Source of the DNA: Calliopum simillimum | Lineage: Eukaryota > Arthropoda > Insecta > Diptera > Lauxaniidae | NCBI GenBank assembly: GCA_951812925.1 | Contig: OX638370.1 | Span: forward strand, 3,558,001 to 3,622,000 | Direction of reading: 5' to 3' | DNA: 64,000 bases | Shown here: positions 1-13,052 of the stretch, piece after piece | How the letters are laid out: the number at the start of each line of letters is the position of its first letter | Numbering within the stretch: the stretch's first letter is position 1 | Notes under the pieces: generated by a model | What the model was told of the DNA's origin: nothing | The model's database searches: none | The model's input: only the letters and a program-made list of their open reading frames with translations | Position numbers and translations under genes: made by a program

Positions 1-1545
1 GGAAGAACACCCACAAAAAAGTTCAGCTTTGATAGTATGAGGAGGGTCAGCCAAGCGCTGGCTCTCCGTCTATAAGGAAGTTAGCAAAAAATAAAAATTA
101 AAAAAACCTTAATTACGTTACTTTTTTTTAAGGCGGTCCCTTGAGTCTAAAAGTTTTTCTACGAAAAATCAACTCAAAATAATTTTTTTTTTTTTAACAA
201 AAATTTGGGCACTAGAGGATTAATATATTGCAAATTTAATTGAATGCATCAACATTTCTATTTGCATTATTTTTGAAAAATCAATGCTGTGATTTTTTGC
301 ATAACTCAATGCATTAAAAAAGTTTCCCCAACTCTGTTCTTTTGCATTTTGTTGGATTTACATTTATGTTGCGTTTCCTTACAACTGTTCCACAGTGCGT
401 ATTGTCAAAATTGCACCTTTATTTGTATTCCCTTCTCATTTTGAAATTACTTTCAAGAACTTTACGTTGACATAATTCTTTACAGGAACTTTGAATACTT
501 TTTTTTTTCTCTTTCTTGATATTTTTATTGTCTCGCTTACTCGTAAATTGAAATGCTCGAAGAAATTGCAATGCAATATTTCAGTTGCTTTAAGTAAATA
601 AAATACGGAAAAATTTTGCGAAAAGAAATATATTGCTTAAATTAACAAAGAAATAACATTCACAAAAACACAACAAAATTTTGTAGAGCAAAAATTTTTC
701 ATTTTGTTGCAATGCTGCTATGAAGTCCCTCTCGCAACAACTTGCTGGAGGAAGAAACAATGGTTGCAACTTTTTTGACTTTTTCAAACTCTGCTTTATT
801 TGATTTTTTATTTCTTTTCTACAACTCAACGCACAACTTACAGCATCTTTGTGTTCCTCTTAAAAATTTTATGAATTCACAATTTCAAAAATATGAATTA
901 AGTGGCAACACTGTGCAACCAACCAACCACACAAGGCAAGGCACTATGTCAGCTATAAGCTTTTGTTAAGTTGCATGTAACACGTTCAGTCAGTGAGTCG
1001 GTCTTGCTGCTGTTTGGCTGTCTGGTGGAAAACTTGTACATTCATCGTCTGCGCTTCAGGCGCAATACAAATTAAATTATGCCGCCAAATTTACATATCA
1101 ATGTACCCGAAAAAAATTAATTTTTTTTTTTTTTTGCTTAAATTGTATTCACAATTCTAAGCTTTATGTGGGAGTTAACGTTTTTTTAATTTGCTTTTTT
1201 TTATTTAGAATTTTTTGCCTTTGTGTTATTCATGCAAAGTAACTTGGCTTTGCTTAAAGCTTACATTTGCTTAAGCATGTTGTAGGTAATGCGTGAGTGT
1301 TTAGCTGTATACTATATATACATAAGTAGCTAAAGTTAAGTACTTTTAACAATGCATATATTTGAATATTTTCGGGTTTGTTTCAAAAAATTAAACCTAT
1401 GCGCTTCATTTTGTTAAGTGCAACATGTCGTATGAGTGATATTTACTATTTAAAGTCTAAGGAGAAACTTTGTATGTTTGTCTAAGATTGTCACAGAAAC
1501 TGCTGCATAGAATTTGTTGAGTTGAAATTTAATGTGCACTCTTTT
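1..1545. other. A+T-rich sequence, no feature supported
   Basis: Short open frames on both strands (up to 79 codons) have no family resemblance and no splice or codon support. Homopolymer T and A runs only. Confidence 0.6.
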
Positions 1546-3275
1546 CACGTCGTGCTTGAACCAAGTTTAAATAAAAGTTTCTTGCATATGAGTTCTTTGA
1601 CTGAATTATGTTACGTAATAACTTCACGAATCAAATGATCCCAAAATTAAAAAAATCGAATGGGCCCTTTTTGAAATAAGGAGCCTTAAGCAATAACTAT
1701 AAAAAGTTAATACTACACAAAATAAAAAATATTTGTAACATTTTCAAACTATTTTTTCTAAACTAATTTGAGGTCGCTGAACACGAAAAACGCATTTATT
1801 TTTTTTTCCTTGGGGTCGTTCCCAAGATATTCGATAATTTATAATTTCCAGGTTATAGCTTCATATACATCAATATATTTCTATGACGCCAAGTCCGATC
1901 AATTTTATTTTTCCACGCTTACAAAGAGTGATTAACGGCGCTTCTAACAAGTATACCAATAATTATGCTCCAAACAAAATTGACGGAGTTAAAGCAGGAA
2001 AAAGCTTGATATTTCAAAAATTTTTTAAATTTTTCACATAACTTCAAATGAAACACTTTGTTTTTGGCACATATTTTTTTTTAAATAATTATTTTTAGAA
2101 ATGTTATTTAATGGCGCATATAAAAGCAAACATTTTAAGCCTATGTTGAGCAAAATCGAATGAAATTTCCAAGAGATATAAAGGCTTTAGTGCAATAAGG
2201 AAGATGTGAGAATTTTCGAAATGTTCGGCATGAGTCAACAGATCCAATTTTTCAGCGTCCAAATAGGACACCCTACACTTATTGAACACTTTAAAGATGA
2301 TTTAAGTAACTTCTAATCATTCTCTGTAGAAGAACATTGCGGATTGTATCAAAAATATTAATTTTCAAAAGAAATCGAAATTTCTCTATTGCACTAAAAC
2401 CTTAATATATTTTGGAAATTTCATTCGATTTTGCTCAACATAGGCTTAAAATGTTTGCTTTTATATGCGCCATTAAATAACATTTCTAAAAATAATTATT
2501 TAAAAAAAAATATATGCCAAAAACAAAGTGTTTCATTTGAAGTTGATGTGAAAAATTTAAAAAAATTTTGAAATATCAAGCCTTTTCCTGCTTTAACTCG
2601 GTCAATTTTGTTTGGAGCATAATAATTGGTATACTTGTTAGAAGCGCCGTTAATCACTCTTTGTAAGCGTGGACAAATAAAATTGATCGGACTTGGCGTC
2701 ATAGAAATATATTGATGTATATGAAGCTATAACCTCGAAATTATGAATTATCGAATATCTTGGGAACGACCCCAAGGAAAAAAAAATAAATGCGTTTTTC
2801 GTGTTCAGCGACCTCAAATTAGTTTAGAAAAAATAGTTTGCAAAATGTTACAAATATTTTTAATTTGGTGTTGTATGAACTTTTTGTAGTTATTGTTTAA
2901 GGCTCCTTATTTCAAAAAGGGCCCATTCGATTTTTTTAATTTTGGGATCATTTGATTCGTGAAGTTATTACGTCCCAGTGTGCCAAACGGACTCGTTTCG
3001 GATCCGTAACGGGTTCATATTTTCGTTCTTTTTATCCGTTACGGAATCCGTTACGTATCCGTTACTGATCCGTTTGCGGGAAGGATTCCTAAAAAAAAAA
3101 CGAATCGTTTTTTCTTCTTTTATGGATCCGTTTCGAACCTGTAACGTACATCAAAAACGAATTCAAAACGGATTCGCTTTTAATAATGTTAATGCTGCTT
3201 ATATAAAAAAAAGAAAACAGGGTGAAGCGCTTATTTTTAATTAAAAAAAACAAAATAACAAAAAAAAAAATTACT

Positions 3276-3354
3276 AGCCCGGCCGGGAGTCGAACTCAGG
3301 CTCCCGGGGTATTACTCTTTCATACACGAGACGTTAGACAACTAGGCTATTGGC
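3276..3354 (-). other. tRNA-like module 1 (box A/box B)
   Basis: On the minus strand it carries AATAGCCTAGTTGTCTAACG (box A-like), a stem, then GAGTTCGACTCC (box B-like, complement at 3287-3298) and a T run (complement at 3260-3270). It resembles a tRNA-derived Pol III promoter. A full cloverleaf was not verified, and its place inside a transposon argues against a working tRNA gene. Confidence 0.5.
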
Positions 3355-3675
3355 CGATATGATGTTTACTTAACTGATGTAGACTTATTTGATGTTGAGA
3401 TTTAAAGTTTGTATATTAAACAAATTTCTGTTGTTTTTTTATAAGTATTCTGTGTTGTTTTTCTTCCCTTCTTTTGATAAAAAATGTTATATACTCAAAT
3501 TTGGAATCAAAAACATTTTTTCAAACAGAGTTTGAAAAGTTTACAAAAAATCATACGCAATAAAATAAAAACAAAAAAAAAACAAATAAAAAATATTTTT
3601 TTTATCATAAAAATTAAATAAAGCAAATCCGTTTTGAGTTCGTATTTGAAGTATTTACGGAATCGAAACGGATTT

Positions 3676-3740
3676 GCCCAGGTTCGAATCCTACCAGAGG
3701 TGGATTTTTACCCATTATTTTTCTTCCTTTTTTTTTCTTT
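3676..3740 (+). other. tRNA-like module 2 (box B only)
   Basis: The exact box B consensus GGTTCGAATCC at 3681-3691 is followed by T-rich sequence from 3704. No clear box A is seen upstream. It lies in the same element as module 1 and points the opposite way. Confidence 0.4.
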
Positions 3741-4144
3741 TTATTATTTTAAATTGCTAATAGGCGCATCAAAATGGTTTTTTTTCTGTAAATATACAGC
3801 ATTAACATATTTAAAAGCAAATCCGTTTTGCATTCGTTTTTACATAAGTTCCAGATTCAAAACGGGCCTGCACTGCGGAATTTATTTTTTTTTTTTAATC
3901 GCTAATAAGCGCTTCAAAATGTTTTTTTTTTTATCTTAACAAAGCGTTTTGAATTTGTTTTTGATGTACGTTAAGGGTTCGAAATGGATCCGTTACCGCG
4001 GATTACGTTTTTTATACCTTTATGAACCCGTTACGGATTCGAAACGGATCCTCATCCGTTTTTGTGCACATTGGGGTAACATAATTCAGTCAAAAAACTC
4101 ATATGCAAGAAACTTTTATTTAAACTTGGTTCAAGCACGCCGTG

Positions 4145-5278
4145 TTTTGTTTTGCCTTCTGAATTTTTATTTTATATTCAAAAACTAAAATTGGTTGACT
4201 AAATATTTTCTAAGATTTTTAAGCTTTTAGGAATTTCTCTTTTTTGCTTTAGCCAATAAAAAACAAGCACACAATTTCTGTTAGAAACACCTTATTTTGA
4301 TTGTATTCAATAAAACTCAAGAACTTTGAACTATACAACCACACAGCAACCAAGTTTTCAAGACTCTCTTCCAAACTTCACCATAAGCAATTGCTCAAAA
4401 CCAATTAGCGCGCACATTTGTCCGTATGCAAACTTTATCGAAAAACAATAACAGCATATCATGCTTACATGCTAACACACACAAACAAAACCAATAAACC
4501 GCACTATTGCACACATACGCATACACTTTAGCCCTCAGTGCACGCATATAAGCAACACAAAATTGCATTGTACATCTGTATGTTTGTGATAGTTAGCACA
4601 ATTTTATTGAAAACCATTGCACTAAAACTAAAGTTTTATGTTTTTCCCTTTCCCGTTTCGTATCTGTACGAAAAAGCCAAAGTTGATAAGAAAAAGTTTA
4701 TTCTCCTTCTACTTTTTCTGCTTTATTGCAATCTTTTCTAAGAAAAAGTTGCACACTTAAATAATGCAAACGCAGTGAGAACGCTAATAAAGAACTTAAA
4801 AAATTTCTTATGGCATTTTAATGACTTCTTATTTCAAGTGCGCATCATAAACTTTTCAAGGTATTAAGTTCAAAACTTATGTCCAAACTTAATAAGCTGG
4901 AAATTTTATCACTTGTAATGCTGCTTTGTACTTGAAGTTTTCCTTTGATGAAAGCGGAAATTTCCAATCATAAATTAAAGTACCTACCTAATACGATTTT
5001 AATAGTTTTTAAAATTTTTGTATTTTCTACAAAGAATCGTTCTCAGATAGTATTTCTAAATTGTTTAAAACATCTGCCCAAGACTTTTTACCTTATTCTG
5101 CTATGGTAAGGACTTTCACACTGTAGATGTTGTAAGTTCTTTTTTTCAGCGTCACGCAGGTTGGCTGGCTGTGTGTCTGTGAAAATATTTTTCACGGGAA
5201 ATCTATAAAGATAATACAATAAGACCAACCAAAATACACATAAATACTAGAGGTGGGGTAATCCACCAAATTTCGCAT
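4145..5278. other. A+T-rich sequence, no feature supported
   Basis: No repeat pairing, RNA gene or coding signal seen. Confidence 0.6.
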
Positions 5279-6061
5279 ATACTGCGTGGGCGGGAATCAG
5301 TAGAATACCGGGAAATATAAGATTTCTAAGACTATTGTGAACAATTTTTCTTAGTTCCATTTTTCAAAACTCGTAAATCCAATGGAGATATAGTCATCGG
5401 AATATCGGGATGTAGCTTCATGAAAACCAGAGTAAGTTCAAAACACCTTGATGGATTTTAATAATATTGGTGTCATATAAAATGTAATTAAATTGTCTAC
5501 ATAATCGGCGTGCAAAAGTTTCATATTTGAGTCAAGGTTTTCGAGATATAACAAAATTTCAGAGTTATTGGATTGTTTTGCTAAATTTCATGAAAATTTC
5601 TTTGGTTTGCTCTTTTATTATCAAAAAAAAATTTGCTAATGAAAAAGATCAGATACAAATTGCATATCAAATGAAAGGAAATAGATTAGGCTTTCATAAT
5701 TTGTTAGTTAGTTAGTTTGAATTAGTAAGACATTATTTGGAACAATACTGCTTTAAAAAAAATTGGTCAAAATTTTTGAAAATTCACCACATCTCAATAA
5801 TCATGATTTTGATTTAAGTTTTTGTACAAAATTTTTATTGTGAATTAAAATACCTTTTACATTACATAAATATTATTAAAATCCATTAAAGTGTTCCGTA
5901 CTTATGTATATCGGTTATCATAAAGTGATATCCTAATTGCCCGATGGCTATGTCTCCGTTGATTTTGCGTATTTCAAAAAATGGAACTAGGAAAAGTTGT
6001 TCAAAATAGTCACAAGAGTTTTACATTTCCGGTGTTCTACCGATTCCCAATCACCCTGTAT
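5279..6061. mobile_element. Foldback element, about 0.8 kb
   Basis: Left sequence beginning ATACTGCGTGGGCGGGAATC is matched inverted at 6042-6061. Pairing includes TTAGTTCCATTTTT near 5353 with its complement near 5980, and TGGATTTTAATAATATT near 5453 with its complement near 5870. The arms have diverged by tens of percent, so this is an old copy. Confidence 0.7.
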
Positions 6062-6188
6062 TCCTGGATTAGTCAATAGATAGAATCGATCCAAAGGCAA
6101 TAAAAAAAAGTTCGTTTTAAACCGTCCATTTTGAAAGCTTATCAGTTTTGATTTTCAAGGGAAAAAAAATTTTTTTTTACTACATCAT

Positions 6189-6470
6189 CTCTACAAAGTT
6201 TTCTCAATTTGTTGAAATTGAAGAAGTTAAAGCGAATCTAAAACCTCAGAACAAAATATGAAAATCAGGATGTTCAAAAACTAGAATCGCCCCCCAAAGC
6301 TGTGCAAGATTGTTTTCTTTATTTATTTGCATACTGCTGGAAATGTCAAATGTTAAAAAAGGGGCGATTTTTGATTTTGAACATCCTGTTTTTTAAATTT
6401 TGTACTGAGGTTTTGATTTAGATTCGCTATATCTTCTTCAATTTCAACAATTTCAGAAAACTTTGTAGAG
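6189..6470. mobile_element. Short foldback element
   Basis: CTCTACAAAGTTTTCT at 6189 and its complement ending 6470 open arms of about 110 bases, with a loop centred near 6330. The arms share AGCGAATCTAAA, AACATCCTG-type and GGGGCGATT blocks. No genes. Confidence 0.7.
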
Positions 6471-6574
6471 ATAAATTTTAGGATTTTTTATGGGCTTCAA
6501 TTCTATGAAGTAGCCTTGGAACCTTAGCGTGATAGAAACTGAGATAATGAGTACAACAAGTCGAAAAAAACATT

Positions 6575-6800
6575 TGAGATTACTTCTATGAATAAAATAT
6601 TGCCCACATTAAGACATTTACAACAATATACTATACTTTTTTTGTGATACTATCTAACGTACATCCAGAAAGTAGTGCAATTCACTTTTGTGAGAAACAT
6701 TCAACAGCACTAATCTTCTTCTTTTAGCCATAGCTTAAACTTTTCGAATTGGATCATTACTTTCCGACATATCATCCATTGAAGTAAAGATAAACATGTT
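6575..6800. repeat. Diverged copy of a repeat also present near 47.8 kb
   Basis: The stretch with CAATTCACTTTTGTGAGAAA, the block TTAGCCATAGCTTAAACTTT and the following TTTCCGA parallels 47768-47880 (GTAGTTCACTTTTGCCAACA, TTAGCTTTAAACTTTTCC). In the second location it is the loop of a foldback element, so this is probably a fragment of the same family. Confidence 0.45.
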
Positions 6801-6879
6801 GAATGTAGCCTTTTACATGGTTTTTTGTTAGTTTCTACGACATTTAATTTTTGCCCCCAAAAATTTTGTAAAAGTTAAT

Positions 6880-7045
6880 AAAATATTGAAATGCCAAAAA
6901 AAGCTGAAAAGTTGGAAAGGGTTGAAAAACTCGCAAAATATTGATAAATTCAAAGCATGCTCAAAAAATCCAAAAAATTTACAAAACCTGAAAATTTCAA
7001 AAATGTTGAGAGTCAGAAAATGTTGAAAAAGTCAAGAAAAATATG
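6880..7045. repeat. Decayed 19-bp minisatellite
   Basis: Irregular repeats of GAAAAxxTxGAAAAxxTTG type resemble the 19-bp arrays at 18.4 and 20.8 kb but are too diverged to phase. Probably an old seed or remnant. Confidence 0.4.
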
Positions 7046-8879
7046 TAGCGTTACTTCAACATATTTATCGCACACGAATGAGATTTAATACATGTGTACA
7101 GAGTGCCGAGACACATAATATTCACTGGGAAAATAGGCGGTGCAAAAAGTCGAAAAATATAGAATTCAAATTTTTTTCTTTGGGTACATTTTTAAATTTC
7201 GTTATATTCAAGAAGTCAAAAATTCTTGTTTAATCATTCAACTTCCTAAAACTGTATAAAAACAGCATTCTTACTGCAGTGCTTTCTTGCTTTTCATTTA
7301 ATTTTTTCTCTTTCTCTTAAAATATTTGCAACACAAACAATGTTAATGAAACGTTTTATATTTAAATGCCAACTCAAATAAATTCAAACTTTTTAGCTTC
7401 GAAGCCAAGATGAAGAAATAAATAGGAAAAATGGTGCATTCCACTCCACTGCACTCTGCCACAGCGCACAAATTGGGCAATAATTTTTAATTAAGAATTT
7501 CAACACAGACGACATCACACAACTCAGTTAAAACTCAAAAATTTTAATCTTCAGAGGGTAATAAAGTCGCCAAAGTGTTGAAGTTAAAGTTGAGCGAACG
7601 AACAAACGCCTTTATTGTCATGCCGCCTCTTTGCTCTCAGTGATAGCATTAAGGCGGCAACGACACGAATTGCAAGTTCTTTACTCTGCTAAGCAAGTGC
7701 AATTTGATTTTACTGCACGCCTAAAAGTCGACTATACATATGTAACAAAGAGATAGACAAGCAGAGCCACACCTACACTCATGCAAGCATGCGAGCATAT
7801 GTTGCTTAACGCCCACGAATAGCAAAAAAAAAAACATGCAGCTGTTTAAAATAGCAAACGCTGACATGTAAAAAAATGTGCTGACGAGAAGAAAAAAAAT
7901 CTCTTGCTATTTGCAAGTGTAACACACATGTTATCATTTACACTTGCAAATTGGAGTTGGAAAGAGCTTTCGATTGATATTTTATTGCAATAAGTCACTT
8001 ATCCATTAAATACAATTCGTTAAAGCTTGCTAGCGAATTTTTAGTGCTCAATGGTATTCAAAATCCCAACACTACGTCATTTTCTCAACAAATAACACCA
8101 GTTGCTTACGCCTATGCCCATTGACATGAGCCAAAATTATTTTTTCTCCGCTCTTGTGAACATAGAATTAGGAATGATTTCCGGAACTACGTGGTATAGT
8201 AGTCAGTATCGATACTTCTAACACTATTTTCAAGCAGTCTTTAATTTTTCCAATTCCAAGCATTAAACTGATTCAGGACGAGCTCATTTTTCTTACAATA
8301 AAAAACAAATATTTTCGTAGCATAAAAATCCTTTTGCTGAACTTGCAGTGGTGAAGCTGAAGAAACCAAGTAAAGAATCACACACAATTTAGAAAAAAGT
8401 TGCCATAAAAGGTAAAGACTCTACTAAATTACTGCATGTTGGCAACACTGACATACATTGCCGTATGTCCACACACACACACAGATATGTGTATTAGTCT
8501 GTTTTCAACATCTGCATTTCCGTTCTGCTACAACAGACTGACGACTGACGATGTTGCCAGTACAACAAAAGCAAAAAAAAAATAAATCATTCTGAGCTTA
8601 TCCAACAACAGTTAACACCCATAAACAAAAAAACACAACATAAAAAGCAAAAAAAAGTAAATTGAAATTTTCTGAAGTAGCTGCTTATAAATTTAATACT
8701 TACTACAAAAGGAACTGTTTTACAAAATAAGGTACTGAAATTTCTTATAATACCTGCCACTGACAAAATAATTTCTATGTGTAAAATTAAATATGCTAAG
8801 TAGATCGGGTCGATTTTGTATGAAGCAAAATAAAATCATTCCAAAACAAACTCAACTCTTAAAAACTATATCTGCATCA
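7046..8879. other. A+T-rich sequence, no feature supported
   Basis: A short (CA)n run near 8471 is the only regular feature. No coding signal. Confidence 0.6.
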
Positions 8880-8901
8880 TTTTTTTTTTTTTTTTTTTTT
8901 T
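8880..8901. repeat. Poly(T) tract
   Basis: An uninterrupted run of about 22 T. A short (CA)n tract also lies near 8471. No gene is associated. Confidence 0.8.
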
Positions 8902-9021
8902 CATTCTAAAAAAAACCAATGCAGCACTTTTGATTCTACTGAAGGCCTATTTTGGCTATAAAAACTTGTTTTTTAGTCATAACTTTTTTTTTCAAAAGAA
9001 AATGTAAACAAAAACTAATAA

Positions 9022-9645
9022 GGGTGTAACCTTTGGCCTGGCCAAACATTAAATACCCTACACTGCAGTATTTTTAAAATTTTGCTCATATGGGAGGTGC
9101 CACGCTCTTTTATTTCACATAGTTGTTTTTGCTCAGAGTGTGCATTCATATTTTTTAATGACTGAGTAAAATTTAGTCTGATTATCTCAAAAAACGCTTT
9201 CAGTATAGCGTTTTGAAGCTTTTGCTTTTATGGGAAATGTTACGCCCTCTTGTCTAAATTTGGCCACATTTTTCTCAGAGCTTGCGCTTACAATTCGTTG
9301 CAGTATCCTGAAAAATACTCCAAAAGTTGCATTTTGAATATATTTTTCGTATGGGCGGTAGGCGTGTTCGTTGACCGATTTCGCTCATTTTCAATCCCCC
9401 GAGCTAACTTTGACGAAGAAGGCTGTGCACCAAGTTTCACTGAATTATTTGGCTCAGTTTTCTCAAAAAATGTATTTTCACACACAGCCAGCCAGCCACC
9501 CAGCCAGACAGACGGACATGGCTGTATCGACTCAAGAGGTGACGCTGATCAAGAATGTATATACTTTTCTATATCTGCCACGCCTCCTTCTCAGAGTTAC
9601 AAACGTAAGGACAAAATGAATATACCCTGGGTGTAGGGTATAATT
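9022..9645 (+). mobile_element. Dispersed repeat ending in a short hairpin, copy 1
   Basis: It starts near GGGTGTAACCTTTGGCCTGG. It has two units of about 140 bases marked by GTGCCACGC-type motifs (near 9098 and 9237), then GACGGACATGGCTGTATCGA, then GACGCTGATCAAGAAT. It ends ATACCCTGGGTGTAGGGTAT, a terminal hairpin. Similar ends (GACATGGCTAxATCGACTCA, TATACCCT) are familiar from dispersed repeats of higher flies. It shares its whole layout with 40087-40870. No transposase is encoded. Confidence 0.7.
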
Positions 9646-9790
9646 ATGTAAGTATTTCCGAATTTCGATTTTTTACGATTTTCAATAACGAGGTTGAAAA
9701 AACGATTTTTTACTCAAAAGCAAGGGAACTTACGAAAAAGTGTATAAGGCAAAAAATACCTTTAAAATTTTATATTTTTCTATATGCATA
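9646..9790. repeat. Fragment of a repeat shared with 24.6 and 36.9 kb
   Basis: It contains GAAAAAACGATTTTTTACTC and a following CTTACGAAAAAGTGTATAAGG. The same succession (CGGAAAAACxATTTTTTACTC, ATCTTACxAAxxAAGTxT) occurs near 24620 and, as an inverted pair, at 36840-37080. Confidence 0.5.
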
Positions 9791-10311
9791 ACTATACCAC
9801 ATTACCCTTCTTGTATGTACCATATTACCAGTCCACTTTTCAAGTACAAGACATATGTGAGATTATGCTCTATAATATCTTCTTTTACAATTGTACACAT
9901 TTCATGGAGAAACATTCTGTAGCAAATACTTTACTGATCAGCATTTGATATAGTAAACCACATTACCCTACCATACATACCACATTATTTGCTAACTTTT
10001 CAAAACAGCTCTTTTGACTTTGTTCAGTTCTTGCTCTATAATTTTTTTGAATGAGATTGCACACGTTTTATTGAAATATATTCTGTAGCCAATACTTCAC
10101 TGATCAGCATAAATCAATTTGGCTGAAATTGATCCAACGATTTGCTTGCAAGTTGCAAAAAACCAATAGTTAAACCACAATAACCGAATTTCCTCTAATA
10201 TTTCATTCAAGTTGACACACAATACTATCATTAAGCATTACATCGTGTATTTTGAATGCCTTTGGCCAGAAGCAGTCACTACTAACTCTCAAACTTTATC
10301 GTTAATGCTAC

Positions 10312-10617
10312 AGACAGACGATAGTTTAAATCTACATATAAGTCGTAATAACGCGAATATTTTTATTGCATGATTTTAGGCATTTTTTAAAACATATTTC
10401 ATAGACATTGACTAAAAGAAAGTTTCCCAGCTTTTGTGATGTTTAACTCACTATTAATCTTGTTTTTGATGTTTTAGAATGTTTTAACCACTGAATTGGC
10501 AAGTTTTCTTTGAGTCAATGTCTATGAAATATGTATTTAAAAAATGCCTAAGATCATGCAATCAAAATATTCGTATTATTACGTCTTTAATCTAGATTTA
10601 AGCTGTCGTTTGTGTGG
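10312..10617. mobile_element. Short foldback element
   Basis: Arms of about 110 bases. TTGCATGATTTTAGGCATTT near 10368 and AATATTTCATAGACATTGACT-like sequence pair with AGTCAATGTCTATGAAATAT near 10514 and the rest of the right arm. The loop is about 75 bases. Confidence 0.75.
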
Positions 10618-13052
10618 GGCATAAGTTACATTAACTATTGAAACTTGTTGGAAGCATATTTTTAGGGTTGTTTATAAAGCTTCTACGAGTAATTTGCTTT
10701 GAAGTCAAAAAATTCTTTTCCAATTTATTGTTACATGTGTTAATAAAATAGTTCCTTTTCTTACAAGAAATGTACTAACTTGTACTCACACATGTAGATT
10801 ACAGTAATATTACAAAGAAAATTAAGGCAGGAAACTTTATGTTAGTGCAAAAATCTCATTGCATATCTTAAGGCTGTAGATTTACATAAAAAGTAAGTGC
10901 AAAACTTTACAATACCAGCCAGAAGAGCGCACACACACAGTACACAGCAAAGACACAGGCAAGTTAATAAAGTTGTGCAAAAGTGCGGGCATACATGTGT
11001 GAAGTACAAACATACATGCGCATACATGAAATTGCACTGACATACATTTACACATTGCTGCTGCAATTTGCGCAAATTCTCTTACAAATATTAAGATGTT
11101 CAAATATTTTCGCACTGCTTTTTCAATTATGTCGGAGTGCGCGCTGTCGATTTAATTTTCTTTTTACTTTTGTTGCTGCTGCTGCTTCTTTTTAAATTAT
11201 TAAAACTTTACTATCCCACTCTCTTGGACCACTCGCCGCTTGTGCTCCGCAAAAGAAGTATGTTGCAGCAAATAGTTTCTAATCGTTTTTGGCAGCTGAT
11301 GCTGCTACCACAAAAGTCTGGCTGGCTGCTGCTTCTGTCTTAATGTGCATTCTTTGTCAAAGTATGCGTATAAAATTGCATTTAACTTGATGTTGCTTAA
11401 GCAATTGGTGCCTACAATTATGCACTGCAAAATTTAGTTATAGTATTTGCGTTTATTTGTTTGTGTGCGTTATCTTAGTGTCTTTATTAAAAAGTTTATG
11501 GGTATAATTTTTTGGTCCTTAATTTTGCAGTTTGTTTAACGTTGCTTTTATTCTGATTTTTAATTACATAAGAAATTGTGTTGAGGATTTTAATTTTTCG
11601 TTGTATACTTTTCGGCTTGGGTGTAAATTTTAATTATACAGCGCAATTGCTTGCATAATCTGAGCTGGTGGTGTGCAAAGAAAGCTGAGAAGTAGTTCAG
11701 AAACTTTATTTTTTTTTTCGTTTATTACATTTTTATTTTCTTTTAAAGCAAAGTTATCCTTTAGATTGTAGATAATTTTCTTTAAGCAAGTGGAAAAATG
11801 AAAGCTTTCTTAACTTGTTTTTGCATGCAAAGAAAATGCAAGTAGAAAAGTGGAAATTCCATTATTAGTTTTTCGTTTATGATAAGAAAAGTTCGAGCCT
11901 TTGTGCTTTTTTTGATTCAAAGGAGTGTCTAGTTTCCGTGGAGTTGTTCTAATAGTGAAGTTATGCCTTGTATGGTCTTTTAACCTGCCAAATGTTGTAG
12001 TTTTTCTACTTAAGGTCTTAATCTCACCAGCCACTTAAAGCTCTCCAGTATATACGTTCTTTCTATATGCATAGAACTATGTGGACCGAAAATTCTTTTG
12101 AAGTATTCTCCAGACTAACGCGATGAGTCAAAAGATCTCTGTCTTTCTGCATACTCACTGTTCTCAGAACATTTTTCGCACTATTTTTCTGCTTATTATT
12201 AAAATAAAAGAAAACTTTTTATAAAAAAAGTACGAGATGCTATATCACTGAAAACTAATTTACTAACAGCACAAATTGACGTAGCGCCAAAATATATGCA
12301 ATGAAAATTTGCGTTATTACGCTCCAAAATTGCAAACGTTGCAGCTGTTAGTTAACAAACAAACAAAGCTTTAAAGTTTTCACACAACAAAGAACAGAAA
12401 AACCGAAAGGCGACACAAAATTTACATACAAAATATTTAAGCATTAACCAATACAAACAAACAGCAATGCACAGAAGCACAGGGCGACATATTTAATGCG
12501 TTTTTAATGCATTGCAACTCAAGCAGAATAAAACAAAAGCCAAACAGTAAAAGCGCCGAACAAAACAATTCATTAAAAATTATAAATAAATTTTGCGTAA
12601 AAGTCAACGCAATCAGTTTTACACAAACACACACACACATACAAGCAGAACAGAGCCAATTATGTAATGCGATAAGCGTGCAACTTTCGCCTGTCGTCCT
12701 GCAGGACATTGCATGACATTTTTATTATTTATAGAATTCAGTGCCAGAGAGAGACGCGCAAACTTTGCAAAGTTTTCGCTTCGTTTGGCGATAATGAGCT
12801 GGAAATATCTTCATTTTAATATTAAATTTCGAAATGCCACCAACACTGCCACGATGCCACGATTGGAATGGCTGGCATGTTGTAAGTGTGTAAGTGACTG
12901 CTGCAGTTAACCAAGGGGAAAAACTTTAAGCGCTTCTTAATCAAGCACTTTTAAAGCGCTTGTTTCCATCGCAATTTAGAAACAATTATACAATGATTTT
13001 TTGTAAAACTGAAGTAAGCTACATATGCTTAGAGAGACATGTTTGTTTCAAC
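10618..13052. other. Intergenic sequence with short CTG/CAG and CA tracts
   Basis: Trinucleotide GCTGCTGCT near 11173 and a CA run near 12628 give short open frames on both strands. None has a recognisable domain. Confidence 0.5.

Larger units (their letters stand above)
2974..4075. mobile_element. Non-autonomous transposon with long terminal repeats, inserted in a foldback arm
   Basis: The ends are CCCAGTGTGCC and its near complement (CCCAATGTGCAC). They are followed on both sides by subterminal repeats of the type CGGATCCGTTTCG / GTAACGGGTTCAT, in many copies, as expected for transposase-binding arrays. The junction bases GT occur on both sides, so an apparent 2-base target duplication is possible. 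The interior holds two tRNA-like modules (minus near 3287, plus near 3681). There is no coding potential. Confidence 0.75.
1546..4144. mobile_element. Large foldback element, interrupted by a second transposon
   Basis: The left arm, starting CACGTCGTGCTTGAACC at 1546, is repeated inverted, ending at 4144. Pairing continues to a centre near 2293, so each arm is about 745 bases. The right arm is split between 2973 and 4076 by the element at 2974-4075; without it the foldback is about 1.5 kb. Arms differ by scattered substitutions and small indels. No transposase is encoded; short open frames inside are chance. Confidence 0.85.

Noticed and set aside
9250..9636. 128-codon open frame
   Set aside because: It lies wholly in the dispersed repeat. 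The equivalent frame in the copy at 40.1-40.9 kb is broken and different.
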